Numbered from the stretch's first letter, positions 32,091 to 40,418 are shown. The stretch: 64,000 nucleotides of DNA from a virus (IMGVR_UViG_3300027823_000001:1-64000), one strand, 5' to 3'. Numbers and translations are program-made. The notes: generated from the letters alone by a model not told the origin.

Positions 32091-32575
32091 GCAAGCACGC
32101 GCGCAAACACAGTAGCCGGCGTGATGATGGCTGGTATGAGGTGATGGATACAGCCGTCGATGCAAAGCTCATCCCTCGCAGTGTGAAAGAGACCGACGGC
32201 CATCGTTGCTTCGTGCGCGGACCTGTCGGTCAGATCGAGATCATAGAGGTGCCTGAGAGCATGCCCGAAGTCGCGAGACAGGCCCTTGGCCAGCGCCTTT
32301 CGTCGATGGGCGCGACGGTGCTGCTCGTCAACGAGCACATCAAGTTCTATCGGCTGCGGCGCGCGAGCGCGGAAGAGAAGAGGTCACTTGATGCCTTCGA
32401 GAAGCAAGATGGTGAGGCGCCCGCGAGCCCTTCCCCCGGCGACGAGGCTGCCGACGGTGCTGTCTCTGGATCTGTCACTCACGGCGACGGGCGTGGGGGT
32501 GATCAACCCGATGGGGGAGCTGGTGCACTGGGAGACGATCAAGAGCGTGCGCAAGGCGGCATCAAGGATCGCTGA
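32087..32575 (+). CDS. Hypothetical protein overlapping the resolvase gene
   Basis: The 162-residue frame starts at an ATGA-type overlap with the Mre11-Rad50 gene. Residues 1 to about 105 look like a real domain (VRGPVGQIEIIEVPESMPEVA). The last 60 residues are low-complexity Gly/Asp sequence that reads the resolvase gene out of frame. The overlap with the next gene is therefore long, up to 185 bp. Function is unknown. Confidence 0.55.
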   Translation: MSKHARKHSSRRDDGWYEVMDTAVDAKLIPRSVKETDGHRCFVRGPVGQIEIIEVPESMPEVARQALGQRLSSMGATVLLVNEHIKFYRLRRASAEEKRSLDAFEKQDGEAPASPSPGDEAADGAVSGSVTHGDGRGGDQPDGGAGALGDDQERAQGGIKDR

Positions 32576-33011
32576 GGTCCGCGATCGCGTCGTTGCCATC
32601 GCACGCGAGTACAAGCCTGATGAGATCGGCTGTGAGTATTTCGGTGTGGCAGCGGGCAACAAGCAACGCGCGAGCGCGATCGAGATAGTCTGGCTGCACG
32701 GCAACGTGCACGTAGCGCTTGTCGAGGCAGGCTTCGTCGCGCCGATCTTCATCGCGCCTGCGACGCTGAAGAAGTGGTACACGGGTCGCGGGAACAAGGT
32801 TGAGAAGGCAGAGGTGATCGCGGCTCTTCACGCGCGCTATGGCATCAGCGTGCCTGAGCACAACGCCGCAGACGCGGCGGCCGTCGGCTTCATGCTGCAT
32901 GAGCGCGCGCGGTACTACGCAGGCTTGGTCGCGCTGCGCAAGACTGACTCATCCGACTTCAGCGACTACGAGATCGAGAAGATGGAGAGCTGGCAGCGCG
33001 CGTTCACATGA
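32391..33011 (+). CDS. RuvC-like Holliday junction resolvase
   Basis: The 206-residue protein has an RNase H-like fold. VLSLDLSLTATGVGVI near residues 23-38 carries the first catalytic Asp, IGCEYFG near 83 the Glu, and HNAADAAAVGFMLHE near 165-180 the last Asp pair. It would cleave branched DNA before packaging. Start options are ATG 32391 and ATG 32409, both inside the upstream gene. It overlaps the next gene by ATGA. It completes the recombination block. Confidence 0.75.
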   Translation: MPSRSKMVRRPRALPPATRLPTVLSLDLSLTATGVGVINPMGELVHWETIKSVRKAASRIAEVRDRVVAIAREYKPDEIGCEYFGVAAGNKQRASAIEIVWLHGNVHVALVEAGFVAPIFIAPATLKKWYTGRGNKVEKAEVIAALHARYGISVPEHNAADAAAVGFMLHERARYYAGLVALRKTDSSDFSDYEIEKMESWQRAFT

Positions 33012-33346
33012 CCGGGCAGCGCAAAGAGGCCTTGAAGCTGGTCGTGTGTCACATAGAGATGGTGTTACGCGCGGGCTTCACTCTTGCGGTGAACGAGCTG
33101 TCAATCGATCCACAAGAAGATGGTCGCGGCGACATCACGCTTGCGGTCAGCGTGAGTGGTCTCGGGCGCGCCATTCCAGAACACAAACTCGATGCTGCGT
33201 TGATCGTCGAGCACGACAGACACGCTGATGTGCTCACTGCGGAAGGCTGGGAAGCGCGGCTCGTAGCGGAAGGTGATGTGCAGCCTCTCGCGGAGATGCC
33301 TGCTGATGTCTTCGCAGCTAGGATGCGACGAAAGGTGCGGCCGTAG
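33008..33346 (+). CDS. Hypothetical protein after the resolvase
   Basis: The 112-residue product has no recognised domain. It appears mixed alpha/beta, with a repeating pattern of Asp, Gly and hydrophobic residues (GRGDITLAVSVSGLG). It overlaps the resolvase gene by ATGA, and its TAG shares a base with the GTG start of the next gene. Confidence 0.5.
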   Translation: MTGQRKEALKLVVCHIEMVLRAGFTLAVNELSIDPQEDGRGDITLAVSVSGLGRAIPEHKLDAALIVEHDRHADVLTAEGWEARLVAEGDVQPLAEMPADVFAARMRRKVRP

Positions 33347-34089
33347 TGGTACCTCGCAAGCCAAGGCCCATGCCATCACCGACGCTGACAGTCACTGCAA
33401 AGGCGCTGGAGCTGCGCTCACACGCGCTATGGGTTCAGATCCGTACTGACTACGTCACAAGTCCAGAAGCCCCGCAGGCCGCCATGCTCGCGCAGCAGTA
33501 CGAGGGCAAAACGACAGTGCATGCGATCACCAAGAGGATCGCGGTGGAGGGCTGGGTCGCGCTGCGCGAAGCGTACTGGACGCGCGCCGAGACCGTGCTG
33601 CTCGAACGCATCCAAGATGAGTACCTCGCCGAACGGCTCGCAGAGATGCGGGCCATTCGCAAGGCGATGCCTTTTGTGTTCGAGCACCTCTTGCCTGTCA
33701 TGGAGTCTGATCCTGAGCATCCAGGGGAGATACGACCGAAGCGCGATCCTGCGACAGGCATGCCTGTCTTCAGCCAACCGTTCCGGTCCTACGAGGGCGT
33801 CACGAAGTCTTGGCTTCAGCTGCAAGAGAGGCAGATGCTTCTGCGTGGCGAAGCCACCATGCGTACAGAGTCTGCGCTTGCGGATCGCACCGACACGACG
33901 GCGGTGGACGTGCACGATCCTATCGCTCAGATGGCAGCACGCGCCAACTTCTCACCGGACGAGATCCGGGCTCTCGCACGGGAGATGGTAACCAAACGAC
34001 TGCGTGCACAGGGCCAGCTATCGACGACTGAAGACGTGGTGATCGAAGCCGAAAAGGAAGACGATGGCGACGCCGACGAAGAAGTCTGA
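33346..34089 (+). CDS. Terminase small subunit candidate
   Basis: The 247-residue protein has an N-terminal segment (IRTDYVTSPEAPQAAMLAQQ, then VEGWVALREAYW) that resembles the helix-turn-helix region found near the start of many phage small terminase-like proteins. A long helical region and an acidic C-terminus follow. Small terminases recognise phage DNA and activate the large subunit. The large terminase is far away at 52164, which weakens the call. GTG 33346 overlaps the previous stop; ATG 33370 is an alternative. It might instead be another DNA-binding protein. Confidence 0.45.
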   Translation: MVPRKPRPMPSPTLTVTAKALELRSHALWVQIRTDYVTSPEAPQAAMLAQQYEGKTTVHAITKRIAVEGWVALREAYWTRAETVLLERIQDEYLAERLAEMRAIRKAMPFVFEHLLPVMESDPEHPGEIRPKRDPATGMPVFSQPFRSYEGVTKSWLQLQERQMLLRGEATMRTESALADRTDTTAVDVHDPIAQMAARANFSPDEIRALAREMVTKRLRAQGQLSTTEDVVIEAEKEDDGDADEEV

Positions 34090-34312
34090 AGTTCAGCCCG
34101 ACAGGGTGCGCGGTAACCTAGAGCCTGCGACGCGTGAGGGCTTCACGCGCCTGGTCGATGGCGCGAACACCTTTCTCGCGAAAGAAGAGAATGCAGGCTA
34201 CCGTCTGCTGACCATCGTACGTTTGGAAAAGGCCATCGCCGCGGTGTTCGTACGAGTGAGTGCGAAGCCAACCATCACCGAGTTCTGGGAAGAGGATGAC
34301 CGTGAAGTCTGA
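34064..34312 (+). CDS. Small hypothetical protein
   Basis: The 82-residue protein begins inside the previous gene (26-bp overlap) and ends in an acidic WEEDDREV tail. The N-terminal third is basic. No family is recognised. The following secreted-protein gene starts 17 nt before its end, so it is part of the same coupled run. Confidence 0.5.
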   Translation: MATPTKKSEVQPDRVRGNLEPATREGFTRLVDGANTFLAKEENAGYRLLTIVRLEKAIAAVFVRVSAKPTITEFWEEDDREV

Positions 34313-34862
34313 GATCAAGCTACTGCTCCCCACGCTGCTTTGCATCTTGCTAGCAGGGCACGTCAACGCGCAGCGCCGCGTGAGCGATGAGACCATGCTT
34401 TTCCGCATCTGCGCGCATGAGAGCACGCGGTTCTCGCTGGCAGACTGCGACGGTGTCTACTCCGTGCTCCGCAGCTTTGCCGAGCTGCGGGACCATTCCT
34501 TCGCGCGGTCGGCCATCTTGCACTCTCCGACGTTCTTCGCGGCGGCAGGGGTCGCACCCGATGCGCGCAACGCATGGACGGCCGTGCTCGAAATGGATTG
34601 TGCCCGACCTCCCGGCTTGCATGCGTCGTGGACTAGACCTCTCACCGCGCTGGAGGGGCGTAGTAGGCAGGAGGCTTGCTTGGCGCTGGCTGCGCACGTT
34701 CGCGCCCTTGTACTCGCTCCTGCGCCTTGCGCTGCGACAGTATGGGGATCGGTCGCTGACTGGCGCCGACGCCAACGCGTAGGCTGCCACTGGGAAGTCG
34801 CCGACTGCGGCGCAACGAGCAACATCTTTGCGTCGAGGATGGCCTGTCCACGAAGGCCATGA
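34296..34862 (+). CDS. Exported protein, possible peptidoglycan-hydrolase relative
   Basis: The 188-residue product has a clear signal peptide (hydrophobic residues 9-21, cleavage after VNA near residue 25). A segment after it, ICAHESTRFSLADCDGVYSVL, has an isolated Glu in a helix and recalls transglycosylase or spore-cortex-hydrolase active sites, but the match is loose. Several Cys residues suggest disulphides. It sits two genes upstream of a TIM-barrel hydrolase candidate and may belong to a second lysis-related module. Confidence 0.4.
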   Translation: MTVKSEIKLLLPTLLCILLAGHVNAQRRVSDETMLFRICAHESTRFSLADCDGVYSVLRSFAELRDHSFARSAILHSPTFFAAAGVAPDARNAWTAVLEMDCARPPGLHASWTRPLTALEGRSRQEACLALAAHVRALVLAPAPCAATVWGSVADWRRRQRVGCHWEVADCGATSNIFASRMACPRRP

Positions 34863-35038
34863 CTCGCGAGGAAGCGTCTGCGGCACTGCTCGAAGTGTTC
34901 CCCGAGCTTCCTGCTACGATCGACAGATTGATCGGTAGCGCCGATGCGCGCATCATGAGTCGCGCAGACCTTCGCAGACTGCTCGCCGAGTTTGCGGTGG
35001 ATGTTCTCTGGATCACTTGGCGAAAGAGGAAGTCATGA
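34859..35038 (+). CDS. Small helical protein, 59 residues
   Basis: The frame starts at an ATGA overlap with the exported-protein gene and ends at an ATGA overlap with the hydrolase gene. It encodes a helical protein with an amphipathic end (EFAVDVLWITWRKRKS) that might associate with membrane. Its perfect placement between two coupled genes supports it as real. Function is unknown. Confidence 0.5.
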   Translation: MTREEASAALLEVFPELPATIDRLIGSADARIMSRADLRRLLAEFAVDVLWITWRKRKS

Positions 35039-35850
35039 ACACCACCACCTGCAAAACGAACATCGTCGAAGGAACAGCCCTCTACCTGCGCGCCATGCGC
35101 GGGCACAAGGCATCGGACATCGCCATCAACTGCAAGGCGATGGGCTTGTCGTGGGCGGCGATCGGTGCGGTGTGGCAAGACGCTGCCACCAAGACTCGCT
35201 TGCTCAACACCGTCAAGTCGTGTCGCGAGATCGCGAAGGCGCTGCGTGACGTTGGCATCACGCCGTACGTGTGGGGCTACCCGTGGCTCGGCGGTGAGTC
35301 TGAGTTCATCTCGCGCATGATCGACTGCGCGGGTGACGACAGGCTGCATCTGCTCGATCCTGAGCTGGGCATGAACCCGACGCGATCGAAGACTCCTGCA
35401 CGAATGGCGCGCTCGAACTTGTCCGCGGCAACCATCGTCTCAGGCCTTCGTGCGAATGGCGCAAAGGTCATCGGGCTTTCGACCTACGGAGGGCTACCGC
35501 CGTGGTTCCCGCTTGATGCGTTCCTACGCGCAGACGTGGACTTCGCAGGCGGCCAGACGTACACGGACGACGCTACGATCGACACGTCGATCGCGAGCTA
35601 CCTCAAGCGCATGCAGGCCGCAGGTAGCACTGCGCAGCTCGTGCCGAACTTCGGGCTCTACTCACGCACGCTCGGCAAGGTGCGATCGAAGCGCCCGCTC
35701 GAACTGCGCGCGCATCTCGACGAGTTCATCAACGAGAGCGAGCCTGTGAAGGCTGTGATCGGATGGGCCGAGAACTTCTCGAATCCCGCACTCGTCGGCG
35801 AGCTGGCGGTCTTCTCGCGCCGCCTCGCGGAGTACCACGGCGGGCGCTGA
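35035..35850 (+). CDS. TIM-barrel hydrolase, endolysin candidate
   Basis: The 271-residue protein alternates helices and strands like a TIM barrel. Phrases such as DVGITPYVWGYPWLGGE, LHLLDPELG (residues 105-112) and DVDFAGGQTY sit at strand ends, as in glycoside hydrolase family 25-like enzymes. Asp/Glu of DPE could be catalytic. A role as endolysin or wall-degrading enzyme fits the neighbouring exported protein. There is no signal peptide. AGAGGAAG precedes ATG 35035. A non-lytic glycoside hydrolase is an alternative. Confidence 0.45.
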   Translation: MNTTTCKTNIVEGTALYLRAMRGHKASDIAINCKAMGLSWAAIGAVWQDAATKTRLLNTVKSCREIAKALRDVGITPYVWGYPWLGGESEFISRMIDCAGDDRLHLLDPELGMNPTRSKTPARMARSNLSAATIVSGLRANGAKVIGLSTYGGLPPWFPLDAFLRADVDFAGGQTYTDDATIDTSIASYLKRMQAAGSTAQLVPNFGLYSRTLGKVRSKRPLELRAHLDEFINESEPVKAVIGWAENFSNPALVGELAVFSRRLAEYHGGR

Positions 35851-35856
35851 TCAAAG

Positions 35857-35869
35857 CATCGGGTATAGA
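35857..35869 (+). promoter_or_regulatory. Recurrent phage promoter-like motif (copy 7)
   Basis: CATCGGGTATAGA lies 29 nt before ATG 35886. A TTTGGAGG ribosome-binding site lies between, so this copy would give a leadered transcript. Confidence 0.6.
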
Positions 35870-35885
35870 GAGGTTTGGAGGTTAT

Positions 35886-36167
35886 ATGAACGAGTTCGGA
35901 CGACGGTCTTACGTGGTGCAGGAGGAGGGCAAGGACATCGCGAGCGCGAAAGCGCGCGTCACGATCGAGATCGACGGCAAGGTACACACGCGCGTCGAGC
36001 TACGCGCTCCGGGCATGATCGCGATCATCGTGAGCCCAGAGACGCCCGATCGCTTTGCCATCGAGATGGTGGAACAGGGCGGCCGACGTTTCACGGATCT
36101 CAGGCTGCCGCCCGAAGCAGGGGAGCCTCTCGACTGGCAGATCACCGCGCTCGGCTTGAGGAAGTGA
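35886..36167 (+). CDS. Small beta-rich hypothetical protein
   Basis: The 93-residue protein appears beta-rich (ARVTIEIDGKVHTRVELRAP) and has a good ribosome-binding site, GGAGGTTAT. It is the first gene after a promoter-like motif and overlaps the next gene by GTGA. No family is recognised. Confidence 0.55.
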   Translation: MNEFGRRSYVVQEEGKDIASAKARVTIEIDGKVHTRVELRAPGMIAIIVSPETPDRFAIEMVEQGGRRFTDLRLPPEAGEPLDWQITALGLRK

Positions 36168-36346
36168 CCACCACCACGCAGCAGAAGGCGGTGCACAGCA
36201 GGTTCTTTGCGATGCTGCCGCCCGTGGCAGCGCATCTACGCACGAAGCAGCTGCTTCGTGCTGACGTGACCCCGCAAGAGATCCGCGATGCCAGTGATGA
36301 GGCACTCGCCGCGCGCATGCGAGAGAAGCGAGAGAAGCGTGGCTGA
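36164..36346 (+). CDS. Small helical hypothetical protein
   Basis: The 60-residue frame starts at GTG 36164, overlapping the previous TGA, and ends in a run of Arg/Glu/Lys. It overlaps the methyltransferase start by 8 nt. Its existence rests on these junctions. Confidence 0.45.
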   Translation: MTTTTQQKAVHSRFFAMLPPVAAHLRTKQLLRADVTPQEIRDASDEALAARMREKREKRG

Positions 36347-37244
36347 TCGATGGTGGCCTGAGACAATCAAGCGCGAGCCCGTCTATTCTGACGATGCTGT
36401 CGTCTTGTTCTACTGCGACGCGCGCGAGATCATGCAGGCGATGCCTGACCGATCAGTGGACCACACGATCACCGATCCTCCCTACGAGGAAGCCTCACAC
36501 ACCTACGGCAAGCTGCGGGATGCGAAGGGGCGCATCACTCTGTCGAAGCTCTCCTTCGCGAGGATTGAAGAGACGCTCGGTCGCGAGTTCTCAGCAAAGC
36601 ATCTCGTGCGCACCACGCGCGAGTGGCTGCTTTCGTTCTGTGAGACGGAGGCTGTCGGCGAATGGAAGCGCGCGCTCGAAAAGTGGGGCGCAGGCTGGTC
36701 ACGCGCGCAGTGGTGGGAGAAGCCTGATGGCGCGCCGCAGATCACAGGCCACAAGCCGGGCGTCCCGGGCGAGGCCATTGCTACCGCGTGGTGCAGCCCT
36801 GGTACCATGAGCACCTGGAACGGTGGCGGAATGCGAGGCTTTCACTCAGTGCCTGTGCGCGAGAGCGAGGGCCGCCTGCACGAAACGCAGAAGCCCATCG
36901 CGCTCTACGTGAAGCTGCTCGAACTCTTCACTCGCCGAGGTCAGATCATCTTCGATCCGTTCGCAGGTGCGGCGACGATGGGCAAGGCCTGCAAGCTGAG
37001 GGGCCGACGTGCGATCCTGGTCGAGCGCGGACCTCACTCAGGCATTGGTGCCGAAGCCAAGAACGACGAGTTCATACACAGGGTGATCAACCGACTCTCG
37101 GTCACGAACGAGCAGCCATCGCTCTTCTCTGAGGCGACACTGATCTCGTCTCCGACCGAGCGCACTCCACGCGTCAAGACGGATGCCTTCGTTGTCGACG
37201 GCGTCCGTCTCACTCGCAAGCGCAAGCCTAGAGCGATGGTCTAA
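36339..37244 (+). CDS. DNA methyltransferase (DPPY type)
   Basis: The 301-residue enzyme has DPPY at residues 46-49 and an S-adenosylmethionine-binding FDPFAGAATMG at 205-215. The catalytic motif precedes the AdoMet motif, which is the beta-class order of amino-methyltransferases (N6-adenine or N4-cytosine). The target sequence cannot be read. GTG 36339 is chosen because it overlaps the previous gene and begins the first plausible residues (VADRWWPE). No restriction enzyme is next to it, so protection of phage DNA or regulation is likely. Confidence 0.8.
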   Translation: MADRWWPETIKREPVYSDDAVVLFYCDAREIMQAMPDRSVDHTITDPPYEEASHTYGKLRDAKGRITLSKLSFARIEETLGREFSAKHLVRTTREWLLSFCETEAVGEWKRALEKWGAGWSRAQWWEKPDGAPQITGHKPGVPGEAIATAWCSPGTMSTWNGGGMRGFHSVPVRESEGRLHETQKPIALYVKLLELFTRRGQIIFDPFAGAATMGKACKLRGRRAILVERGPHSGIGAEAKNDEFIHRVINRLSVTNEQPSLFSEATLISSPTERTPRVKTDAFVVDGVRLTRKRKPRAMV

Positions 37245-37254
37245 TCTGCGCGCC

Positions 37255-37725
37255 ATGCCTGACGACACCACACGCCGCTACGACTCCCGCACCATGCCCT
37301 TCTCGCTCGGAGGCGCCGGAGATCACACCGCAGGCGCGCTCAAGCCTGAAGGCCCTGACGCGCTCTACCTCGTGCCGATCGAGGCGCCGGACATCAAGGG
37401 ACTGCCATGGGATCGGCGCACCTACGACGCGTGGACCACGGTAGCGTTTCGGGTGCTCGCGCGCGCATGGATCGTGGATATGTTCATCGCGAACCCTTGG
37501 ATGTACCTGTGGCGCATCCGCGAGCGCTCGACGCAAGCGCGTCTCTCGACGCTGCGACTCACCGAACCGATCCTGCTAGTCGTGGTGACTCGCCGCTCTG
37601 ATGGTCGGGAGTTCGAGACCTCGATCTCTTGGACAGCGCGAGAGCGCGATGACGCTGCGCTCGCGCAGCGCAAGCTAGATGACGCGCGCACCGTGCTCGA
37701 AACGTTGCACGCCCAGAACCCATGA
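37255..37725 (+). CDS. Hypothetical protein
   Basis: The 156-residue protein has a Trp-rich hydrophobic middle (AWIVDMFIANPWMYLWRIRE) that may be amphipathic or membrane-associated, and a helical C-terminus. It lies between the methyltransferase and a deoxyribosyltransferase-like gene. No family is recognised. Confidence 0.5.
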   Translation: MPDDTTRRYDSRTMPFSLGGAGDHTAGALKPEGPDALYLVPIEAPDIKGLPWDRRTYDAWTTVAFRVLARAWIVDMFIANPWMYLWRIRERSTQARLSTLRLTEPILLVVVTRRSDGREFETSISWTARERDDAALAQRKLDDARTVLETLHAQNP

Positions 37726-37735
37726 GAGGCTCCAC

Positions 37736-38239
37736 ATGAACATCTACATTGCAGGCCGTGGTGATACCCTAGGCATCAAGCGCTACCGCGCGCTGCAAGC
37801 ACTCGTGCTTCAAGCTGGTCACTTCATCACACACGACTGGACCGTGGCCATCGAGCGTGCGGGCGAGAGCGACAGGGACCTCACGCTGGAGCAGCGACGC
37901 CCGTATGCGGACACAGATGCGGAGGGGGTGCTGCACGCCGACGTGCTCGTCTACCAAGCTCCGCACGAGAAGAGCGAAGGCGCTGCGTACGAGATGGGAG
38001 CGCACCACATGAAGCGCGACTTGATCCTCTCGCTGGTTCCGAGCTTTCCCATTCTGCGCGCCTTGCTGCCTATCGCGTCCATCTGCGTGGGCGCTGCGGA
38101 CTGTCTATTCGCCTCGCGCTGTGATCATCATGTCGAGACGAACGACGAAGTGATCGCGCTGCTCGTAGAGATCGCAAAGCAGGATCAGGCTGGCGCCGTG
38201 CTGACTGCACACGCGCTCGGCATGGTCTCGAAGCACTGA
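37736..38239 (+). CDS. Nucleoside 2-deoxyribosyltransferase-like protein
   Basis: The 167-residue protein starts with a Rossmann-like NIYIAGRGDTLG. An acidic ADVLVYQAPHEKSEGAAYEMG follows (about residues 70-90); the SEG(A)xYE part matches the active-site region of this family, in which the Glu is the nucleophile. Enzymes of this fold swap bases on deoxynucleosides or cleave nucleotides. Nearby dCTP-deaminase-like and ThyX genes suggest a set that reshapes the nucleotide pool. GAGAGGCTCCAC precedes the ATG. Confidence 0.6.
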   Translation: MNIYIAGRGDTLGIKRYRALQALVLQAGHFITHDWTVAIERAGESDRDLTLEQRRPYADTDAEGVLHADVLVYQAPHEKSEGAAYEMGAHHMKRDLILSLVPSFPILRALLPIASICVGAADCLFASRCDHHVETNDEVIALLVEIAKQDQAGAVLTAHALGMVSKH

Positions 38240-38242
38240 GGA

Positions 38243-38255
38243 CATCGGGTATAGG
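38243..38255 (+). promoter_or_regulatory. Recurrent phage promoter-like motif (copy 8)
   Basis: CATCGGGTATAGG follows the deoxyribosyltransferase-like gene. Its TATAGG part ends 6 nt before GTG 38261, the leaderless spacing. Confidence 0.6.
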
Positions 38256-38260
38256 GAAGG

Positions 38261-38497
38261 GTGACTGACTATCAATGCGTGCTCGCCGATGACGTGTGGC
38301 ATGCGACTCAAGAGCAAGCCGTGGCGCCGCCTCTCAACAGGGGCGGTGCCTACACCATCTGCGCTGTGTGGACGCCGTTCAAGGCAGGCTACGAGCGACG
38401 CAGGCCTACGTGCCCCGAGTGCTTGCACGCCGTCGAGAAGGACGAGGCGCGGCGCGCCAAGCCGACCGCCGTACGCCGTCCCAGGGTGATGCCGTGA
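38261..38497 (+). CDS. Small protein with CPEC motif
   Basis: The 78-residue product has a single CPEC pair near residue 52, followed by a basic tail, plus one earlier Cys. It may bind zinc. It starts at GTG immediately after a promoter-like motif and overlaps the next gene by GTGA. No family is recognised. Confidence 0.5.
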   Translation: MTDYQCVLADDVWHATQEQAVAPPLNRGGAYTICAVWTPFKAGYERRRPTCPECLHAVEKDEARRAKPTAVRRPRVMP

Positions 38498-38796
38498 AAC
38501 GACCTCCTGTCATAGGCGAGAGCGGCTACTCGAACGAGCACTACTGGTACGAGGAGGCACCGCGCTGCGGCCTCGGCGCTGTCAACGAACTCACAGGTCA
38601 GGGCGTAGGCTTGTGCAGGCATCCGAAAGAGCCCGGACTGCCGTGGTGCAACAGACACACCTTTCTCTTTGAGAAGCAGATGCGAGCATCGGGGTACACA
38701 AGCGACAACGCGCGAGCGGCCCTTCCTGCGATGGGCTTCAACGCGAAAGCCATAGAGACGTTCGTGGCGCGCTACGAGCGCGAGGAGAAGACATGA
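38494..38796 (+). CDS. Small Cys/His-containing hypothetical protein
   Basis: The 100-residue protein from GTG 38494 contains C-G-L-G, LCRHP and WCNRHT groups (residues 28-55) whose spacing suggests zinc binding, and a helical C-terminus. It overlaps both neighbours. Function is unknown. Confidence 0.5.
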   Translation: MKRPPVIGESGYSNEHYWYEEAPRCGLGAVNELTGQGVGLCRHPKEPGLPWCNRHTFLFEKQMRASGYTSDNARAALPAMGFNAKAIETFVARYEREEKT

Positions 38797-39095
38797 AAAG
38801 CGGATCACCGAAGAAGCGCAAAGCCAACATGAAGCCCGGTGCAACGAAACCTCGGCGCGAGACGCAAGCGTACGCGCAGCGGATGCAGGCCAACGCTGCG
38901 CTGCTCTTGCGTGTGGTCGCGTACCTCGTGCAGCACTCTGCGGAAGTCGCAGAGCAGTTCGCTCGCAACGGCGATGCTCGCATCCCACTCGCCGCGTTCG
39001 ACTCCGACGTGGACGTGGGTATGGTGGTCGAGAACGACGAGCTGATCATCGCGCCCGCGCCGTTGCCTCCTTCAACTGCGGAGACGACGCCATGA
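38793..39095 (+). CDS. Basic/helical hypothetical protein
   Basis: The 100-residue product has a strongly basic N-terminus (KSGSPKKRKANMKPGATKPR) and a helical middle, then an acidic and Pro-rich end. A basic tail could contact nucleic acid. It overlaps the dCTP-deaminase-like gene by ATGA. Confidence 0.5.
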   Translation: MKSGSPKKRKANMKPGATKPRRETQAYAQRMQANAALLLRVVAYLVQHSAEVAEQFARNGDARIPLAAFDSDVDVGMVVENDELIIAPAPLPPSTAETTP

Positions 39096-39892
39096 TGACC
39101 GACGGCGAGATCGTGAGGGCACTCGAATCAGGCGAGATCAGCATCTCACCACTCGGCTCGCGCGCCGAGCAGATCCAGCCTTGCAGCGTGGACCTGCGCC
39201 TCTCGCGTGAGGTGATGCGCTACAGAGACGCATCGACCTATCTCACGAGCGTACCCAACATTCGACTTGGGAATGCGCAGCAGAATGAGATGGAAGAAGT
39301 GAACGTGGGGGCGCGCCCGTACTTCACGTTGGAGCCTGGTAGCTTCGCACTGGGTGTGACGATGGAAAGGGTCAAGCTACCGCCTCACATCCTCGGGCGC
39401 GTAGAAGGGCGCAGCTCGATCGGGCGCGTAGGTTTGTTCGTGCACATCACTGCCGGCTTCATCGATCCCGGCTTCGACGGGCGGATCACGCTGGAGTTCT
39501 ACAACGGCGCTCGTAGGCCGATCGAGATCCCCTTCGGTTTCCGTGTGTGCCAGCTGGCGCTCCAGCGCCTCTCAGAGCCCTGCGAGCGCCCGTACGGGCA
39601 GGAACGTGGGTCGAAGTACGTGGGGGCCTCCAGCGACGGCGTACAGCCCGCGCGCCGCGAAGCGCCGACGCCCGAGCCCCGCACGGTAGGCGAGGTCGCA
39701 CGCGCGACGACGAATCCTCCCGAGCGGATTCCTGTGCAGTGCCACGCGTGCCCGTACATAGGCGCGACGTACCGCTACGACTTCAGTAGCGGCAAGGCTG
39801 GTTACGCCTGCGCGAGCTGCGATGCAGTCATCCCACCTGAGACCGAGTACATCCCCAAGCAAGTAGTGAAGAGGACACGATGGATACGATGA
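39092..39892 (+). CDS. dCTP deaminase-like protein with C-terminal zinc ribbon
   Basis: Residues 1 to about 175 match the dCTP deaminase/dUTPase fold: QPCSVDLRLSREV, GRVEGRSSIGRVGL and ITAGFIDPGFDGRITLEFYN, where the last Glu corresponds to the deaminase general base. It would deaminate dCTP or act on a modified pyrimidine. A linker follows, and residues about 215-250 have CHAC and CASC pairs forming a probable zinc ribbon. This extra domain is unusual for the family. The gene is ATGA-coupled upstream. Deaminase versus diphosphatase activity is not settled. Confidence 0.7.
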   Translation: MMTDGEIVRALESGEISISPLGSRAEQIQPCSVDLRLSREVMRYRDASTYLTSVPNIRLGNAQQNEMEEVNVGARPYFTLEPGSFALGVTMERVKLPPHILGRVEGRSSIGRVGLFVHITAGFIDPGFDGRITLEFYNGARRPIEIPFGFRVCQLALQRLSEPCERPYGQERGSKYVGASSDGVQPARREAPTPEPRTVGEVARATTNPPERIPVQCHACPYIGATYRYDFSSGKAGYACASCDAVIPPETEYIPKQVVKRTRWIR

Positions 39893-40197
39893 ACGACGAG
39901 CAGTTGACCATGCGCCAGGTGAAAGCGGAGGCGGACAAGCGCATCCGCGACGCCTTTCAAGAGAAGCACCCTCACTACACACCGCCTCCCGATGCGAAGC
40001 CGTTGCAGTGGGCGCGCTGGGCGATCGCGAACTACAGGATGCACACCGAGATCGGCTTCAAGGCGCGCTTCCCTGCACAGGAGGCGGTGCTGACTGAAGA
40101 GCTGACCGTAGCAGAGCTGGCGCACAACGAGCGCAGGGTCTACGCGAAACTGCATCACATGACCTACCCGCACATTCCACGCGCGTGGGCAGCGTGA
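39889..40197 (+). CDS. Hypothetical helical protein
   Basis: The 102-residue protein is charged and helical, with an aromatic region (WARWAIANYRMHTEIGF). ATG 39889 overlaps the previous stop; ATG 39880 is an in-frame alternative. The stop overlaps the next GTG as GTGA. No family is recognised. Confidence 0.5.
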   Translation: MNDEQLTMRQVKAEADKRIRDAFQEKHPHYTPPPDAKPLQWARWAIANYRMHTEIGFKARFPAQEAVLTEELTVAELAHNERRVYAKLHHMTYPHIPRAWAA

Positions 40198-40418
40198 AGT
40201 TGCCGTCGTACGCCTCGCTCTCGTTCTCAGCGAGCGCAGCGGAGCTTCCACACGTCACGCGAGATCCAGGGCTACGCACGCCGCGTGGAACGATGGTGCA
40301 ACCCTCAAGCACTCAGTTCCGCATCGGACCTCTCGCGCTCACGCTCGTATGGGGGAACGATCACGCCGCACATCCGCTTCAGCACGAAACCGTCGCGGGC
40401 TACGACGAAGAAGTCTGA
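40194..40418 (+). CDS. Small hypothetical protein
   Basis: The 74-residue frame starts at GTG 40194 and ends one base before the next GTG. Its composition (GTMVQPSSTQFRIGPLALTL) is compatible with a beta-rich domain. Support is mainly from the tight junctions at both ends. Confidence 0.4.
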   Translation: MKLPSYASLSFSASAAELPHVTRDPGLRTPRGTMVQPSSTQFRIGPLALTLVWGNDHAAHPLQHETVAGYDEEV

